From Photobacterium marinum (lineage in GTDB: Bacteria > Pseudomonadota > Gammaproteobacteria > Enterobacterales > Vibrionaceae), in NCBI RefSeq assembly GCF_000331515.1, contig NZ_AMZO01000033.1, forward strand, positions 1 through 64,000: a stretch of 64,000 nt of DNA. The letters are read 5' to 3'. The notes beneath the pieces were generated by a model. It searched no databases and was not told where the DNA came from. It saw nothing but the letters and a program-made list of their open reading frames with translations. Shown here in pieces: positions 8,811 to 19,066 of the stretch (the first letter of the stretch is position 1; the number at the start of each line of letters is the position of its first letter). Both the position numbers and the translations under genes were made by a program.

Positions 8811-10613
8811 TTAATCCCACCCATTGTGCCGCTCACGCTCACCACGCATTTCGCGATCAAAAATCTCTTCCAGTTCCTTCCGAGCTTCCTTGGCTCTGGA
8901 GGCAAGGTGAACATCTTCAATATGCTGCGGCAACAGATCCCGCAAAGCCGTGGTATCGAGCTTGCGAAAATGGGCTTCGGCCCGTTTGGCTTTGTACGGG
9001 TGCATGCCCAGAGATATAAGGGTTTTACGACCTAAATCAAGCGCAGAAGAAAATGTTTCCCGGGAAAAGTGCTCGACATCACGACTCAGTAGCTGGTGAG
9101 CCTCAACCCGGCTGCGGGCCCGGGCCAGAATTTTCAGCTTAGGAAAGTACTGCTGACACAGGGCGACCACCTCCATCACCTCATCCGGCTCATCGGTACA
9201 GATAATAATGGCCTCGGCTTTGTCGGCACCGGCAGCCCGCAACATATCGAGTTGGGTTGCATCACCGTAATAAACTTTATAGCCGAACTTTCGCAGGAAC
9301 TGGATCTGGCTCGGGTCACGCTCCAGGACCGTCACCCGGATTTTATTGGCGAACAGCAAGCGCCCAACCACCTGGCCGAAACGGCCGAAGCCGGCAATGA
9401 TCACCCGCGGTTCGCGATCGACTACATCACTTTCCAGCTCAGGCTGATCGGCCCGGAAAGTGCGGGCATACCATTTTTCCTGTAGCCGGATAATCAGCGG
9501 AGTCGTCATCATCGAAAGACTGACCACCACCAGCAGAAAAGCAGACAGTTCCCCGCCCAGCAAACCTTCGCTCATTGCGGCAGTGAACAGCACAAAAGCG
9601 AACTCTCCGCCCTGACTTAAGATCGCCGCCATCTGGCTGCGGGATTTAGAGCGGATACCAAACGCACGAGCCAGGCCATAAAGCAGCAACCCTTTGATAG
9701 CCACCAGCCCTGTTACTGCCAACAAAATCTGCAGCGGATATTCCAACAGCAAACCAAGGTTGACCGCCATCCCCACCGCGATGAAAAACAGCCCGAGCAA
9801 TAAACCTTTAAACGGCTCAATCGCAATTTCCAATTCATGACGGTATTCACTTTCTGCCAGCAAGACCCCAGCGAGGAAAGTCCCCAAAGCCATCGACAAG
9901 CCCAGCGACTGCATCCCTAACGCAATGCCGATAACCAGCAGCAGCGCGGCAACATTGAACAGTTCTCTTACGCCACTTAGCACCACCCAACGAAATAAAG
10001 GGCGCAACAGGAAGTGCCCGCCAACCAGTAAAGCGACAATCCCGCCAATCATCCAGGCAAAGTCGATCCAGCTCCCCCCGCCGCCACCGGCCAGCACTGG
10101 CAAGATAGCCAGCATCGGAATCACCGCTATATCCTGAAACAGCAATACAGCAAAGCCGGATTGGCCCGTTTCACTGCCATCCAGCCCCTGCTCTTCTATT
10201 ACCCGCAAAGCAATCGCCGTCGACGACAGCGCCAACCCCATTCCGACCACCAGCGCATCGCGCCAGGTAATGTCCGGCATAAAACCACGGCAAGCCATCA
10301 CTATGGCGGCAATAACCAGACTGGACAACAGGACCTGACTGCCACCCAACCCGAGTATCGGCCTGCGCATCTGCCATAGCTTCTTCGGATTCAATTCAAG
10401 GCCGATCAAAAACAGCAGCAACACCACACCGAATTCTGAAAAGTGGAGAATCGCGTCTACATCAGATATCAGGCGCAGCCCCCACGGACCAATCACAATA
10501 CCGGCAAGCAGATACCCGAGTACGGAGCCCAGCCCCAGACGCTGAGCCAGCGGTACCGCCACCACGGCGGCGGCCAGAAAAACCACACTGACAGAAAGGA
10601 CATCACTGGCCAT
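8811..10613 (-). CDS. kefB: Glutathione-regulated potassium efflux transporter KefB
   Basis: 600 aa from [10 protein letters not shown], matching E. coli KefB length; the upstream in-frame extension is rejected because it overlaps kefG and KefB proteins start here. Residues 1-380 are a CPA2-type K+/H+ antiporter with about 12 membrane helices. Residues about 400-515 are an RCK/TrkA-N domain with the Rossmann motif GFGRFGQ. Glutathione keeps such channels closed and glutathione adducts open them, acidifying the cytoplasm to resist electrophiles. Its first 11 bp overlap the end of kefG. Confidence 0.95.
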   Translation of the reverse strand: MASDVLSVSVVFLAAAVVAVPLAQRLGLGSVLGYLLAGIVIGPWGLRLISDVDAILHFSEFGVVLLLFLIGLELNPKKLWQMRRPILGLGGSQVLLSSLVIAAIVMACRGFMPDITWRDALVVGMGLALSSTAIALRVIEEQGLDGSETGQSGFAVLLFQDIAVIPMLAILPVLAGGGGGSWIDFAWMIGGIVALLVGGHFLLRPLFRWVVLSGVRELFNVAALLLVIGIALGMQSLGLSMALGTFLAGVLLAESEYRHELEIAIEPFKGLLLGLFFIAVGMAVNLGLLLEYPLQILLAVTGLVAIKGLLLYGLARAFGIRSKSRSQMAAILSQGGEFAFVLFTAAMSEGLLGGELSAFLLVVVSLSMMTTPLIIRLQEKWYARTFRADQPELESDVVDREPRVIIAGFGRFGQVVGRLLFANKIRVTVLERDPSQIQFLRKFGYKVYYGDATQLDMLRAAGADKAEAIIICTDEPDEVMEVVALCQQYFPKLKILARARSRVEAHQLLSRDVEHFSRETFSSALDLGRKTLISLGMHPYKAKRAEAHFRKLDTTALRDLLPQHIEDVHLASRAKEARKELEEIFDREMRGERERHNGWD

Positions 10614-11202
10614 AGGCGTTCTCCTTTCCTTCGCTGTCATCTTCTTGCGCCTTTTGTTCATGAACAAAAGGCGTCTGTAACCACTGATGGTATGCCTTCG
10701 CATGTGCTGAAAGCTCACCAGCCGGAATGCGTCGTGCCCAATGCAGCACCAGCGGCTCCAGCCACTCCATCTGACACAGGGCCGCCGACAACTCAAACGG
10801 TTTAAGGATCTCGGCAAGGCTACAACGGTTATAACCATCCGGGGTATAGGCTTCTGCCGCTCCGCCAGTGGTGATCACCGAACGCCAGTACTTGCCCTTG
10901 GTTGCCATCCCTTCACCATGAGCAAAACCTTTGCTGAGCACTTCATCAATCCACTCTTTAAGCAGCGCCGGGCAAGAATACATATATAAAGGATGTTGGA
11001 AGACAATGATGTCATGCTGGCAAACCAGCTCACGCTCATAGTTAACATCAATAAAAAAATCAGGATAGGCGGCATACAAATCATGCACGGTGACATTGTC
11101 CAGCGCTTCAATCCCTTTCAGCATTTCACAATTTGCCACCGAGGATTCAGGGTCCGGGTGGGCATAAATCAGCAAAACTCTTGGCTGTCCTTTTTTGGTC
11201 AT
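10603..11202 (-). CDS. kefG: KefB ancillary flavodoxin-like protein KefG
   Basis: 199 aa from [21 protein letters not shown], a flavodoxin-like fold protein of the KefF/KefG/MdaB family (motif [18 protein letters not shown]). KefG is needed for full KefB activity and related KefF has quinone oxidoreductase activity. The overlap with kefB supports translational coupling and partnership. Confidence 0.92.
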   Translation of the reverse strand: MTKKGQPRVLLIYAHPDPESSVANCEMLKGIEALDNVTVHDLYAAYPDFFIDVNYERELVCQHDIIVFQHPLYMYSCPALLKEWIDEVLSKGFAHGEGMATKGKYWRSVITTGGAAEAYTPDGYNRCSLAEILKPFELSAALCQMEWLEPLVLHWARRIPAGELSAHAKAYHQWLQTPFVHEQKAQEDDSEGKENAYGQ

Positions 11203-11440
11203 AGTGTTCCTTACTGCATCCCTCAGGCTCTCCATACAGGACAGCTTTATCATCACTCCAGTGCACATAATACATAATTGTGATGACAGCAGATCCTTCT
11301 TCGCAAAATTCACAGTCACTATGATTAAATCTAGCTGGTGAATAACGAGCGGGTTAGCAGTCAGGGGCTGTTTGTTATAGACTGCCGCTCAATTTCATAT
11401 CAGTTTTACTATGCGGAGCGGGGCTGCCCCGACACTGTCG

Positions 11441-13360
11441 ATGATTACCTTTTCGGACATTCAACTCTTACGCGGCGGTAAAGTTCTTCTTAACAACGCC
11501 ACAGCAACCATCCATCCCGGAGACAAAGTCGGTCTGGTCGGCAAGAACGGCTGCGGTAAATCCACCCTGTTCGCCATGCTAAAAGGCGAGCTGAGCGTCG
11601 ATGCCGGTAACTGCCAGCTGCCGGCAAACTGGGAGCTGGCCTGGGTAGCTCAGGAAACACCAGCACTGGAGCGCAGCGCCATTGAATACGTTATCGACGG
11701 TGACCGCGAATACCGCCAGCTGGAACGCGATCTGGCTGCTGCAGAAGAAGCTAATAACGGCAACAAAGTTGCTGAACTTCACGGCAAGCTGGAAACTATC
11801 GGCGGCTACAGCATCCGTGCCCGCGCTGCGGAACTGCTGGACGGCCTTGGCTTTTCCCAGGAGCAGATGCAATGGAACCTGACCCAGTTCTCCGGTGGCT
11901 GGCGAATGCGCCTGAACCTGGCTCAAGCACTGCTGTGCCGTTCCGATCTGCTACTACTCGACGAACCGACCAACCACTTGGATCTGGATGCCGTCATGTG
12001 GCTGGAAAAATGGCTGCAGAACTACCGCGGCACCCTGGTGCTGATTTCCCACGACCGTGACTTCCTGGACCCGGTCGTAAACCGCATCATCCATATTGAA
12101 AACCAGACGATGAACAGCTACACAGGTAACTATTCATCGTTTGAAACCCAGCGCGCTGAAAAGCTGGTATTGCAACAAGCTATGTACCAGAAACAGCAGA
12201 AGCAGATGACACACATGCAGTCATACATCGACCGCTTCCGCTACAAGGCCAGCAAAGCCCGTCAGGCCCAGAGCCGGATTAAAGCGCTGGAGAAAATGGA
12301 AAAAGTGCTGCCGGCCCAGTTCGATAACCCGTTCAGCTTTGAGTTCCGCGAGCCAAGCGCCCTGCCAAACCCTATCCTGATGATGGATCAGGTGGAAGCC
12401 GGTTACGGTGATAACCTGATCCTAGAAAAAATCCGCCTGAATCTGGTACCGGGCAGCCGTATCGGCCTGCTGGGCCGCAACGGTGCCGGTAAATCGACTC
12501 TTATCAAACTCCTGTCCGGTGAGCTGCCAGCCAAAGCCGGCGATCTGACCTACTCACAAGGTGTAAAGATCGGCTACTTTGCCCAGCACCAGCTGGAAAC
12601 CCTGTACATGGATGACACCCCGGTACAGCACATGGCCCGCATTGCTCCGCAGGCAACCGAACAGCAGCTGCGTGATTACCTCGGCAGCTTCGGTTTCAAC
12701 GGCGACAAGGCCCTGGAAAAAGTCGGCCCGTTCTCCGGCGGGGAAAAAGCCCGTCTGGTTCTGGCACTTATCGTCTGGCAGCGCCCGAACCTGTTGCTGC
12801 TCGATGAACCGACCAACCACCTGGATCTGGACATGCGTCAAGCCCTAACACTAGCCCTGCAGTCTTACGACGGTGCCATGGTGATTGTCAGTCACGACCG
12901 TTACCTGCTGCGTGCTACCACTGATGACCTTTACCTGGTTCACGACCGCCAAGTAGAACCGTTCAACGGCGATCTGAATGACTACCACAAGTGGCTGACG
13001 GAACAGCAACGCAATGAACGCCGGGAGCAACAGGCCGAAAAACCGGACACAGGCAAAGACAACAGCGCGGCATCCCGCAAAGAGCAAAAACGTCTGGAAG
13101 CGGAGTTCCGTAAGAAAACCGCCCCAATCCGCAAGCAAATCGACAAACTGGACAAGCAGATGGAAAAACTCGGTACCGAAATTACCGATGCCGAAACCCA
13201 ACTGTCAGATCCGGCGATTTACGAAGCTGAAAATAAAGTCCGCCTGAACGATCAACTCAAGCGCCAGGGCGATGCCAAAGCAGCACTCGAAGAGATTGAA
13301 ATGGAGTGGATGGAACTGCAGGAAGAGCTTGAAGCAATGGAAACTGAATTCAATGCCTGA
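11441..13360 (+). CDS. yheS: ABC-F family ATPase YheS
   Basis: 639 aa from MITFSDIQLLRGG; an upstream Met at 11411 is less likely by comparison with E. coli YheS. It has two ABC domains: Walker A GLVGKNGCGKST, signature FSGGWRMRL, then Walker A GLLGRNGAGKST, signature FSGGEKARL. There are no membrane segments, and an ARE-type linker and a charged coiled-coil C-terminus (about 540-639) are present. ABC-F proteins act on the ribosome, not as transporters. It is divergent from kefG. Confidence 0.93.
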   Translation: MITFSDIQLLRGGKVLLNNATATIHPGDKVGLVGKNGCGKSTLFAMLKGELSVDAGNCQLPANWELAWVAQETPALERSAIEYVIDGDREYRQLERDLAAAEEANNGNKVAELHGKLETIGGYSIRARAAELLDGLGFSQEQMQWNLTQFSGGWRMRLNLAQALLCRSDLLLLDEPTNHLDLDAVMWLEKWLQNYRGTLVLISHDRDFLDPVVNRIIHIENQTMNSYTGNYSSFETQRAEKLVLQQAMYQKQQKQMTHMQSYIDRFRYKASKARQAQSRIKALEKMEKVLPAQFDNPFSFEFREPSALPNPILMMDQVEAGYGDNLILEKIRLNLVPGSRIGLLGRNGAGKSTLIKLLSGELPAKAGDLTYSQGVKIGYFAQHQLETLYMDDTPVQHMARIAPQATEQQLRDYLGSFGFNGDKALEKVGPFSGGEKARLVLALIVWQRPNLLLLDEPTNHLDLDMRQALTLALQSYDGAMVIVSHDRYLLRATTDDLYLVHDRQVEPFNGDLNDYHKWLTEQQRNERREQQAEKPDTGKDNSAASRKEQKRLEAEFRKKTAPIRKQIDKLDKQMEKLGTEITDAETQLSDPAIYEAENKVRLNDQLKRQGDAKAALEEIEMEWMELQEELEAMETEFNA

Positions 13361-13823
13361 TGGCATAGTTTTGACTCCGGAAGATTTCTGGCAATTCAGC
13401 CTGGGCCATTACGCCCAGGCTGGTGTCGAACCAGCCTGTCTGAGCCTGCAAAATGACTTCGGGGGCAACGTCAATCTTGCCCTCTTACTGCACTGGCTAG
13501 ACTGTCAGCAATTATCGCTGAGCAATCAACTTATCCAGAACTTGATCGACACAGCCAGCCACAGTGACAGCCTGCTCCGCCAATATCGAACCATGCGCAA
13601 AAACCTCAAACCCCAGCTCGACCACGACGGCTACCAGCAACTACTCCGGTTTGAACTGACACTGGAAAAACAGCAACAAAGCGAACTCATAACAAAACTC
13701 AACACCAGCACTTCACCGTTCCTGCCATCAACTCACACACCGAACAGTTGCAACCTTGAGCGCTACTGCCACCAGGTCGGGGCCGATATACTGCTGCTCC
13801 CGCTTCAGGCCAACACCCCCTGA
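13353..13823 (+). CDS. TIGR02444 family protein
   Basis: 156 aa starting MPDGIVLTPEDFWQFS, overlapping the end of yheS by 8 bp. The N-terminal pattern (FWQFSLGHYAQ, a cysteine-containing LQNDFGGNVNLALLLHWL) is that of the TIGR02444 family, a conserved gammaproteobacterial family of unknown function. It is helical with no membrane segment. The overlap implies co-expression with yheS. The longer reading from 13272 is only the frame running inside yheS. Confidence 0.8.
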   Translation: MPDGIVLTPEDFWQFSLGHYAQAGVEPACLSLQNDFGGNVNLALLLHWLDCQQLSLSNQLIQNLIDTASHSDSLLRQYRTMRKNLKPQLDHDGYQQLLRFELTLEKQQQSELITKLNTSTSPFLPSTHTPNSCNLERYCHQVGADILLLPLQANTP

Positions 13824-14016
13824 ACATAAAACACAAAGTACTCTTTCCCCTCTCCCCCTAAACCGCTAACCGCCCCTTTACGTAATTACGCAATAAAGAT
13901 GCTTAATTGGTATCATTGCCAAACAGGAAGAAAATAGACCAAACTGTTTCGGCAACGGTTATCTGTTCCAAAAACCGGCTTTTTCAGGCAAGACATAACT
14001 GAAGGACATCCCGACC

Positions 14017-14988
14017 ATGACACCTTTCGAGCCCGCCAGCGGACTACGTAATGCCCACCTACAAACCCTGCTGCCGCGGTTTATTCGCCGCAATCCTTTG
14101 TTTACTCCGATAGAGCAACGGCTGGAAACACCGGATGGCGACTTCCTTGATTTGGCATGGACGGCCCCCATCGATAGCTATCCGGCCGACCGTCCTGTCC
14201 TGGTGTTATTTCATGGTCTGGAGGGCAGCTTCCGCAGTCCTTACGCCAACGGCCTGCTTCATGCTGCCAGCCAGCAAGGTTGGCTTGGTGTAATGATGCA
14301 CTTTCGGGGCTGCAGCGGCGAAATCAACCGCCTTGCACGCGGCTATCACTCCGGTGAAACCACAGATGCGACCTTCTTCCTCAACTGGCTGCGAAAACAA
14401 CTGCCAGATAACCCGTTCTGGGCAGTTGGTGTCTCGCTCGGCGGCAATATGCTGGTCAACTACCTGGCAGAGCATCAGTCTCAGTCTGAAGTCCAGGCTG
14501 CTCAGGTGATTTCGCCACCGCTTAGTCTGTCTTCCTGCTCAGAAAGGATCCAGCAGGGGTTTTCCCGGGTTTATCAGCAATATCTGCTGAACTCCATGAA
14601 GAAGAACCTCAGCAAAAAAATCGCTGTGCTACCCGAAGCGATGCCGCTGGAAGCGGGTCAGGTGGAACACATACGTACCCTGTGGCAGTTCGATGAGCTG
14701 GTGACAGCGCCGCTACATGGTTTTAAAGATGCCGACGACTACTACCGACGCTGCAGTGGGATCAGCAAATTGCAACGGATCACCACACCACTGCGTATCA
14801 TCCATGCCGCTGACGACCCGTTTATGACCGAGGCAGTGATCCCGACCGAACCGCTGCCTGATAACATCGACTACCACCTTAGCGATAACGGCGGCCATGT
14901 CGGCTTTGTCACCGGCAGTTGGCGAAACCCGGAGCTGTGGCTGGAAAAAACAGTACCGGAGTGGTTTCTTAAAAAAGCGGGAAGCTAA
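14017..14988 (+). CDS. yheT: Alpha/beta hydrolase YheT
   Basis: 323 aa, family AB-hydrolase 4 (YheT/ABHD1-3). The oxyanion region HGLEGSFRSPYANG, the nucleophile elbow GVSLGGN (Ser in G-x-S-x-G) and the C-terminal His in NGGHVGF are visible, so the catalytic triad appears complete. The natural substrate is unknown; relatives act on esters or lipids. It is followed by yheU and prkB in the E. coli order. Confidence 0.9.
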   Translation: MTPFEPASGLRNAHLQTLLPRFIRRNPLFTPIEQRLETPDGDFLDLAWTAPIDSYPADRPVLVLFHGLEGSFRSPYANGLLHAASQQGWLGVMMHFRGCSGEINRLARGYHSGETTDATFFLNWLRKQLPDNPFWAVGVSLGGNMLVNYLAEHQSQSEVQAAQVISPPLSLSSCSERIQQGFSRVYQQYLLNSMKKNLSKKIAVLPEAMPLEAGQVEHIRTLWQFDELVTAPLHGFKDADDYYRRCSGISKLQRITTPLRIIHAADDPFMTEAVIPTEPLPDNIDYHLSDNGGHVGFVTGSWRNPELWLEKTVPEWFLKKAGS

Positions 14989-15120
14989 TTAAATTTCGAA
15001 TTTAGAAGATTAAATCCAACACCAATAAACTGTGGAGGACTGGGGCTACAGTTCTCCTAAACAATTAACGAAATTGCCAATATAATCATCCTATCAGCAG
15101 TCAACGATTAGAGCCCTGTA

Positions 15121-15339
15121 ATGATTATTCCCTGGCAAGAGATTGATCCGGAAACCCTGGATAACCTCATTGAGTATTTTGTGCTTCGCGAAGGCACCGA
15201 TTACGGTGAGAATGAAATGAGCCTGTCCGATAAAGTACGCCATGTTCGCCAGCAACTGGCTTCCGGCGAAGCGGTGGTGGTTTTTTCTGAGCTGCATGAA
15301 TCGATCGATATCAAGCTGCGCCACGAATTCAGCGGTTAA
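15121..15339 (+). CDS. yheU: UPF0270 protein YheU
   Basis: 72 aa starting [20 protein letters not shown], matching the UPF0270/YheU family of small acidic proteins of unknown function. It lies between yheT and prkB, as in E. coli, and is probably part of the same transcript. Confidence 0.9.
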   Translation: MIIPWQEIDPETLDNLIEYFVLREGTDYGENEMSLSDKVRHVRQQLASGEAVVVFSELHESIDIKLRHEFSG

Positions 15340-15450
15340 TCCACTTTTTATCCACTGTATCATTTTCGCTATCCCTGTCCGGTTCCGCTTGACCTTTCCT
15401 TAACAGCCTGTTAATAACTCTGAGAGTTAATGTTAACGACAGGGTTTGTC

Positions 15451-16320
15451 ATGTCTGCAAAACATCCGATTATTGCAGTAACAGGGTCTTCAGGAGCCGG
15501 CACCTCCACCACCTCTGAAGCTTTCCGCAAAATGTTCAATATGATGGGCATCAATGCCGCCTGGCTGGAAGGTGACAGTTTCCACCGCTATACCCGGCCG
15601 GAGATGGATGTTGAGATCCGCAAAGCTAAAGATCAAGGACGGCATATCAGCTATTTTGGCCCTCAAGCCAATGATTTTGCCCAACTCGAGAGTTTCTTCC
15701 GCCAGTACGGTGATGACGGCAGCGGTAAATTTCGCCGTTACCTACACACTTTCGACGAAGCAGTGCCTTATAATCAGATGCCGGGCACCTTTACCCCGTG
15801 GCAGGATCTGCCAGAAAATACCAACGTACTGTTTTATGAAGGATTACATGGCGGTGTGGTGGACGGAGATATCAACGTCGCCCAGCACGTCGATCTGCTG
15901 ATCGGCATGGTGCCAATCGTCAACCTGGAGTGGATCCAGAAGATCGTCCGAGATACCCGGGATCGCGGCCATTCCCGTGAAGCGGTAATGGGATCCATCG
16001 TTCGCTCAATGGACGATTACATCAACTATATTACGCCACAGTTTTCACGTACCCATATTAACTTCCAGCGGGTACCGACCGTCGATACCTCCAACCCGTT
16101 CACCGCCAAGGCCATTCCTAGCCTGGATGAAAGCTTTGTGGTGATCCGCTTCCGCGGTATCAAGAACGTCGACTTTCCCTACCTGCTGGCGATGATCCAG
16201 GGCTCTTTCATGTCTCGCCATAACACCCTGGTAGTGCCGGGCGGCAAAATGAGCTTTGCGATGGAGCTGATCATGCGACCGCTGATCCAGCAACTGATTG
16301 ATACCGGTAAAATAAGCTGA
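15451..16320 (+). CDS. prkB: Phosphoribulokinase-like protein PrkB
   Basis: 289 aa from MSAKHPIIAVTGSSGAG, identical in length to E. coli PrkB; an upstream Met at 15430 is less likely. The nucleotide-binding loop reads GSSGAGTST, so the usual P-loop lysine is a threonine, as in E. coli PrkB. Conserved blocks EGDSFHRYTRPEM, GHSREAVM and RTHINFQRVPTVDTSNPF are present. The family is called phosphoribulokinase, but no RuBisCO gene is nearby, so the in vivo substrate is doubtful. Confidence 0.9.
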   Translation: MSAKHPIIAVTGSSGAGTSTTSEAFRKMFNMMGINAAWLEGDSFHRYTRPEMDVEIRKAKDQGRHISYFGPQANDFAQLESFFRQYGDDGSGKFRRYLHTFDEAVPYNQMPGTFTPWQDLPENTNVLFYEGLHGGVVDGDINVAQHVDLLIGMVPIVNLEWIQKIVRDTRDRGHSREAVMGSIVRSMDDYINYITPQFSRTHINFQRVPTVDTSNPFTAKAIPSLDESFVVIRFRGIKNVDFPYLLAMIQGSFMSRHNTLVVPGGKMSFAMELIMRPLIQQLIDTGKIS

Positions 16321-16342
16321 CTCAAAAGGCAATTATCTATAT

Positions 16343-16374
16343 CGAGTAACGAGAAAAGAGTATCTCGTTACTCG
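16343..16374. repeat. Perfect 12-bp inverted repeat between prkB and yhfA
   Basis: CGAGTAACGAGA (16343-16354) and TCTCGTTACTCG (16363-16374) form a perfect stem with an 8-nt loop between two convergent genes. There is no T-run on either side, so it is not a typical intrinsic terminator. It contains the direct repeats CGAGTAACGAG, which may mark a dispersed intergenic repeat. Confidence 0.7.
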
Positions 16375-16397
16375 TTAAAAGATTGAAGATCAATCAG

Positions 16398-16802
16398 TTA
16401 CGCCTTAATGACCTCATAAGAATGGGTCATCTCAACCCCTTCACCCAGCATCAGGCACACTGAGCAGTATTTCTGCAGTGAGTCAGCAACAGTTTTGGCA
16501 ACGACCGCTTCATCCAGATCATGTCCGGTCACCACAAAGTGCAGGTTTGCGGAGGTAAACAGACGCGGTGCCTGTTCGCGGCGGACGGAAGAAATTTGTG
16601 CTTCACAGGCGGTAATTTTCTGTCCGGCAGACTTCAGGCCGTCGACCACATCCACAGAGCTGCAACCACCGGCAGCCATCAAAACCATTTCCATCGGACT
16701 TGGTGCTTTTTCACCACCATTGCCATCCATTACGATGCTATGTCCTGAATTTGACTGCCCCAAAAAGGTCATTTCCTCGACCCATTTCACTCTCGATTGC
16801 AT
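16398..16802 (-). CDS. yhfA: OsmC family protein YhfA
   Basis: 134 aa from MQSRVKWVEEM, with GGAG upstream of this ATG. OsmC/Ohr fold: SPMEMVLMAAGGCSSVDVV carries the first cysteine and YCSVCLML the second pair. YhfA homologues are OsmC-like thiol proteins of unclear substrate, possibly peroxide-reducing. The gene is divergent from crp, with a CRP-like site between them, as in E. coli. Confidence 0.9.
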   Translation of the reverse strand: MQSRVKWVEEMTFLGQSNSGHSIVMDGNGGEKAPSPMEMVLMAAGGCSSVDVVDGLKSAGQKITACEAQISSVRREQAPRLFTSANLHFVVTGHDLDEAVVAKTVADSLQKYCSVCLMLGEGVEMTHSYEVIKA

Positions 16803-16851
16803 GACTTTCTCCTTACTAAAATCAGGCGGTTTTGGCACATGATTACACAGT

Positions 16852-16867
16852 TGTGATCATGTGCACA
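16852..16867. promoter_or_regulatory. CRP-like binding site between yhfA and crp
   Basis: TGTGA-N6-GCACA matches the CRP consensus TGTGA-N6-TCACA at 9 of 10 core positions. It is about 50 bp from the yhfA start and 210 bp from crp. E. coli crp and its divergent neighbour are CRP-regulated, so autoregulation is plausible. No other site as good was seen in this spacer. Confidence 0.55.
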
Positions 16868-17074
16868 CTTATGACTACAAAATGGCCTTTTCAGATAGAT
16901 CAATATCAAGAAATACAGGCCGAAAAAAGATAAACTCTGAAACTAATTATTCAAGTGAGCTTGCAGCCCAGCGGCTGACTGAATATCCTAAAGGCAAACA
17001 ATTTTATTGTTAGGCCCAGCTTCAATTTTTAGGGATGTCGTTGTTGGGCAACAAACGCAGAGGAAGTTAGTAAT

Positions 17075-17707
17075 ATGGTTCCAGGTAAACCTCAAACAGA
17101 TCCAACTCTAGAGTGGTTTCTTTCCCATTGCCACATTCACAAGTACCCTTCAAAGAGCACTTTGATCCACGCAGGTGAGAAAGCTGAAACTCTCTACTAC
17201 ATCGTCAAAGGTTCTGTTGCCGTATTGATCAAGGATGAAGAAGGCAAGGAGATGATCCTGTCTTACCTAAACCAAGGTGACTTCATCGGTGAGCTTGGTC
17301 TGTTTGAAGAAGGTCAGGAACGTACCGCTTGGGTTCGTGCCAAAACACCTTGTGAAGTAGCAGAAATCTCATTCAAGAAATTCCGCCAGCTGATTCAGGT
17401 TAACCCTGACATCCTGATGCGTCTGTCAGCTCAGATGGCGAGCCGCCTGCAGGTAACCAGCCAGAAAGTTGGCGACCTTGCATTCCTGGATGTAACCGGT
17501 CGTATCGCACAGACACTGCTGAACCTGGCAAAACAGCCAGATGCAATGACTCACCCAGACGGTATGCAAATCAAGATTACTCGTCAGGAAATCGGTCAGA
17601 TTGTTGGCTGTTCACGTGAAACGGTTGGCCGTATCCTGAAGATGCTTGAAGAGCAGAACCTGATCTCGGCACACGGTAAAACTATCGTTGTCTACGGTAC
17701 GCGCTAA
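17075..17707 (+). CDS. crp: cAMP receptor protein
   Basis: 210 aa, same length as E. coli CRP and very similar from [16 protein letters not shown] onward. The cAMP-binding domain (about 1-130) holds [18 protein letters not shown]. The C-terminal helix-turn-helix includes [22 protein letters not shown] is the global regulator of carbon use and, in vibrios, of competence and virulence or quorum-sensing genes. It has an AGGAAG ribosome binding site and is followed 25 bp later by a strong terminator, so it is monocistronic. Confidence 0.98.
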   Translation: MVPGKPQTDPTLEWFLSHCHIHKYPSKSTLIHAGEKAETLYYIVKGSVAVLIKDEEGKEMILSYLNQGDFIGELGLFEEGQERTAWVRAKTPCEVAEISFKKFRQLIQVNPDILMRLSAQMASRLQVTSQKVGDLAFLDVTGRIAQTLLNLAKQPDAMTHPDGMQIKITRQEIGQIVGCSRETVGRILKMLEEQNLISAHGKTIVVYGTR

Positions 17708-17731
17708 GCGAACCATCCAGACATGAATGAC

Positions 17732-17758
17732 AAAAAGCCGCTTGATGCGGCTTTTTTT
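17732..17758 (+). terminator. crp intrinsic terminator
   Basis: AAAAAGCCGC, a TTGAT loop and GCGGC are followed by seven T, directly after crp. Confidence 0.92.
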
Positions 17759-18167
17759 GTTGCTGCGATCATACCACCGGGGAATCATTCCAATTTTATC
17801 AGGCATAATTTGCTACCGCGCTCACTGACTCACCTCTTGCGCTCCCCTTTATTAATGCTACATTGTGCATATCTTTCAGGTATAACCTGCTCCGGTTCCG
17901 GGATGGAAGGAGACCATCAGGACCGAGTGGGACGACAGGACACAGGATATGGATATCGAACGCTTTGCCCCCAACGCGGGTTCAACAATTCCCTCAGTTA
18001 TTGCCACCCTACCCCCGACCGTAGAGCTGACCGGTTTCAGTGATCAGCGCCACTATCTGGAACAGCATGCCATCTTCACCAGGCAGCATCGGCGAACCAC
18101 TACGAACGGCGAATTTGACTGTCCTTCACTCGACAGCCACTGTGGCCACTAACTAGAGCTTAAAACA
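17759..18167. other. Gap between the crp and DUF1338 terminators, no confident gene
   Basis: About 410 bp lie between the crp terminator and the terminator of the convergent DUF1338 gene. The only ATG frame of note (17949-18152, 67 codons) has no recognisable family, a poor ribosome binding site and no neighbour support. No clear RNA structure, repeat or operator was found. Confidence 0.6.
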
Positions 18168-18200
18168 GAAAAAGGCCCCACTGTCTCGTAACCGTGGGGC
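18168..18200 (-). terminator. Terminator of the ast cluster
   Basis: On the minus strand GCCCCAC (18200-18194) pairs with GTGGGGC (18181-18175) over a 12-nt loop, followed by CTTTTTCTGTTTT. It lies about 30 bp past the stop of the DUF1338 gene. Confidence 0.75.
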
Positions 18201-18229
18201 TTGTCATACTCTCTAAGCTGCCTTTGTCA

Positions 18230-19045
18230 TTAGTAATCGACCAAAGGCGGCTGGCTATTGGTGCTTTCAAAAATTTTATCGGCCGATGCCGCCACAAACC
18301 CCTGGTACAGTTCACCGTCTTCCATCGGGTAACGCTTGGCAAACTCATAAAAACCGCCGGGGATGGTATGAACACCATCAAGGAATTGTACCGGCACCTT
18401 ATCCGCCATGGTGGAGGACTGTTCCAGCATATCCTGCGGGCTGCCTTTAACTTCGCCCCCCGACTCATTGATCACAAAACCGTTATGAAGCAGCAGGTGG
18501 TTCACTTCATGGACCTCTGTGAACTGCTCCAACTGGTTGATGCTGACTGTAAAATGATTGGCCCCGAAACCATGAGCTGCCACCCAGCCAGCATATTCAC
18601 TTTCTGCAGACAAAAGCTCATAGGTTTTAAAATCCAAATCCCACAGGCGGCCACCATAGAGGAAAGCCGGATCATGCATCGCTGCCTCCGGCACCTGGTT
18701 CACCAAATCGCGAATAGTTTCCTGCAACAAGGAAGAAAACTGCCCGACCATCAACTCACTGATAAACACTTTTGGTGCCAGCGGATTCGGGTGCTCAAAG
18801 TGTTCGGCATAGAGCTTCTTGGCTTCAAAATGGTATTTCCCACAAGGTTTGTAGCCGATAGCAATAAAAGGAGCCGCCAGCCGGTCGAAACCGACCTGCG
18901 GCAGATTGAAGGTACGCAGGGCAATATGGTCATTAAGCAGCGGCTCATCTTCTTCGAGCAGATCATGAACCTGTGCGGCCGATGGACAGAGCCGCTCGGT
19001 GTAATCCTTCCACAATGCATCAAACAGTTGCTCGACTCTTTCCAT
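18230..19045 (-). CDS. DUF1338 family protein (2-oxoadipate dioxygenase/decarboxylase-like)
   Basis: 271 aa, DUF1338 (PF07063). Characterised members such as HglS of Pseudomonas are iron-dependent enzymes converting 2-oxoadipate to 2-hydroxyglutarate with loss of CO2 in lysine catabolism. Candidate metal ligands are the His in LNDHIALRTF, a His around EVNHLLLHNG and a Glu in GGFYEFAKRYPM; these are by analogy only. It is 21 bp downstream of astD and last in the argD-astA-astD cluster, which suggests a 2-oxo acid made during arginine or ornithine breakdown. The substrate is not shown by the sequence. Confidence 0.8.
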   Translation of the reverse strand: MERVEQLFDALWKDYTERLCPSAAQVHDLLEEDEPLLNDHIALRTFNLPQVGFDRLAAPFIAIGYKPCGKYHFEAKKLYAEHFEHPNPLAPKVFISELMVGQFSSLLQETIRDLVNQVPEAAMHDPAFLYGGRLWDLDFKTYELLSAESEYAGWVAAHGFGANHFTVSINQLEQFTEVHEVNHLLLHNGFVINESGGEVKGSPQDMLEQSSTMADKVPVQFLDGVHTIPGGFYEFAKRYPMEDGELYQGFVAASADKIFESTNSQPPLVDY

Positions 19046-19066
19046 GATGACGCTCCCCTTCTGTTA

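Noticed and set aside
13272..13352. N-terminal extension of the TIGR02444 gene
   Set aside because: It is just an alternative frame inside yheS; the family start is at 13353.
17949..18152. 67-codon plus-strand ORF between crp and the DUF1338 gene
   Set aside because: No recognisable family, weak ribosome binding site and no operon partner; it may be chance. A conserved homologue with the same frame would change this.
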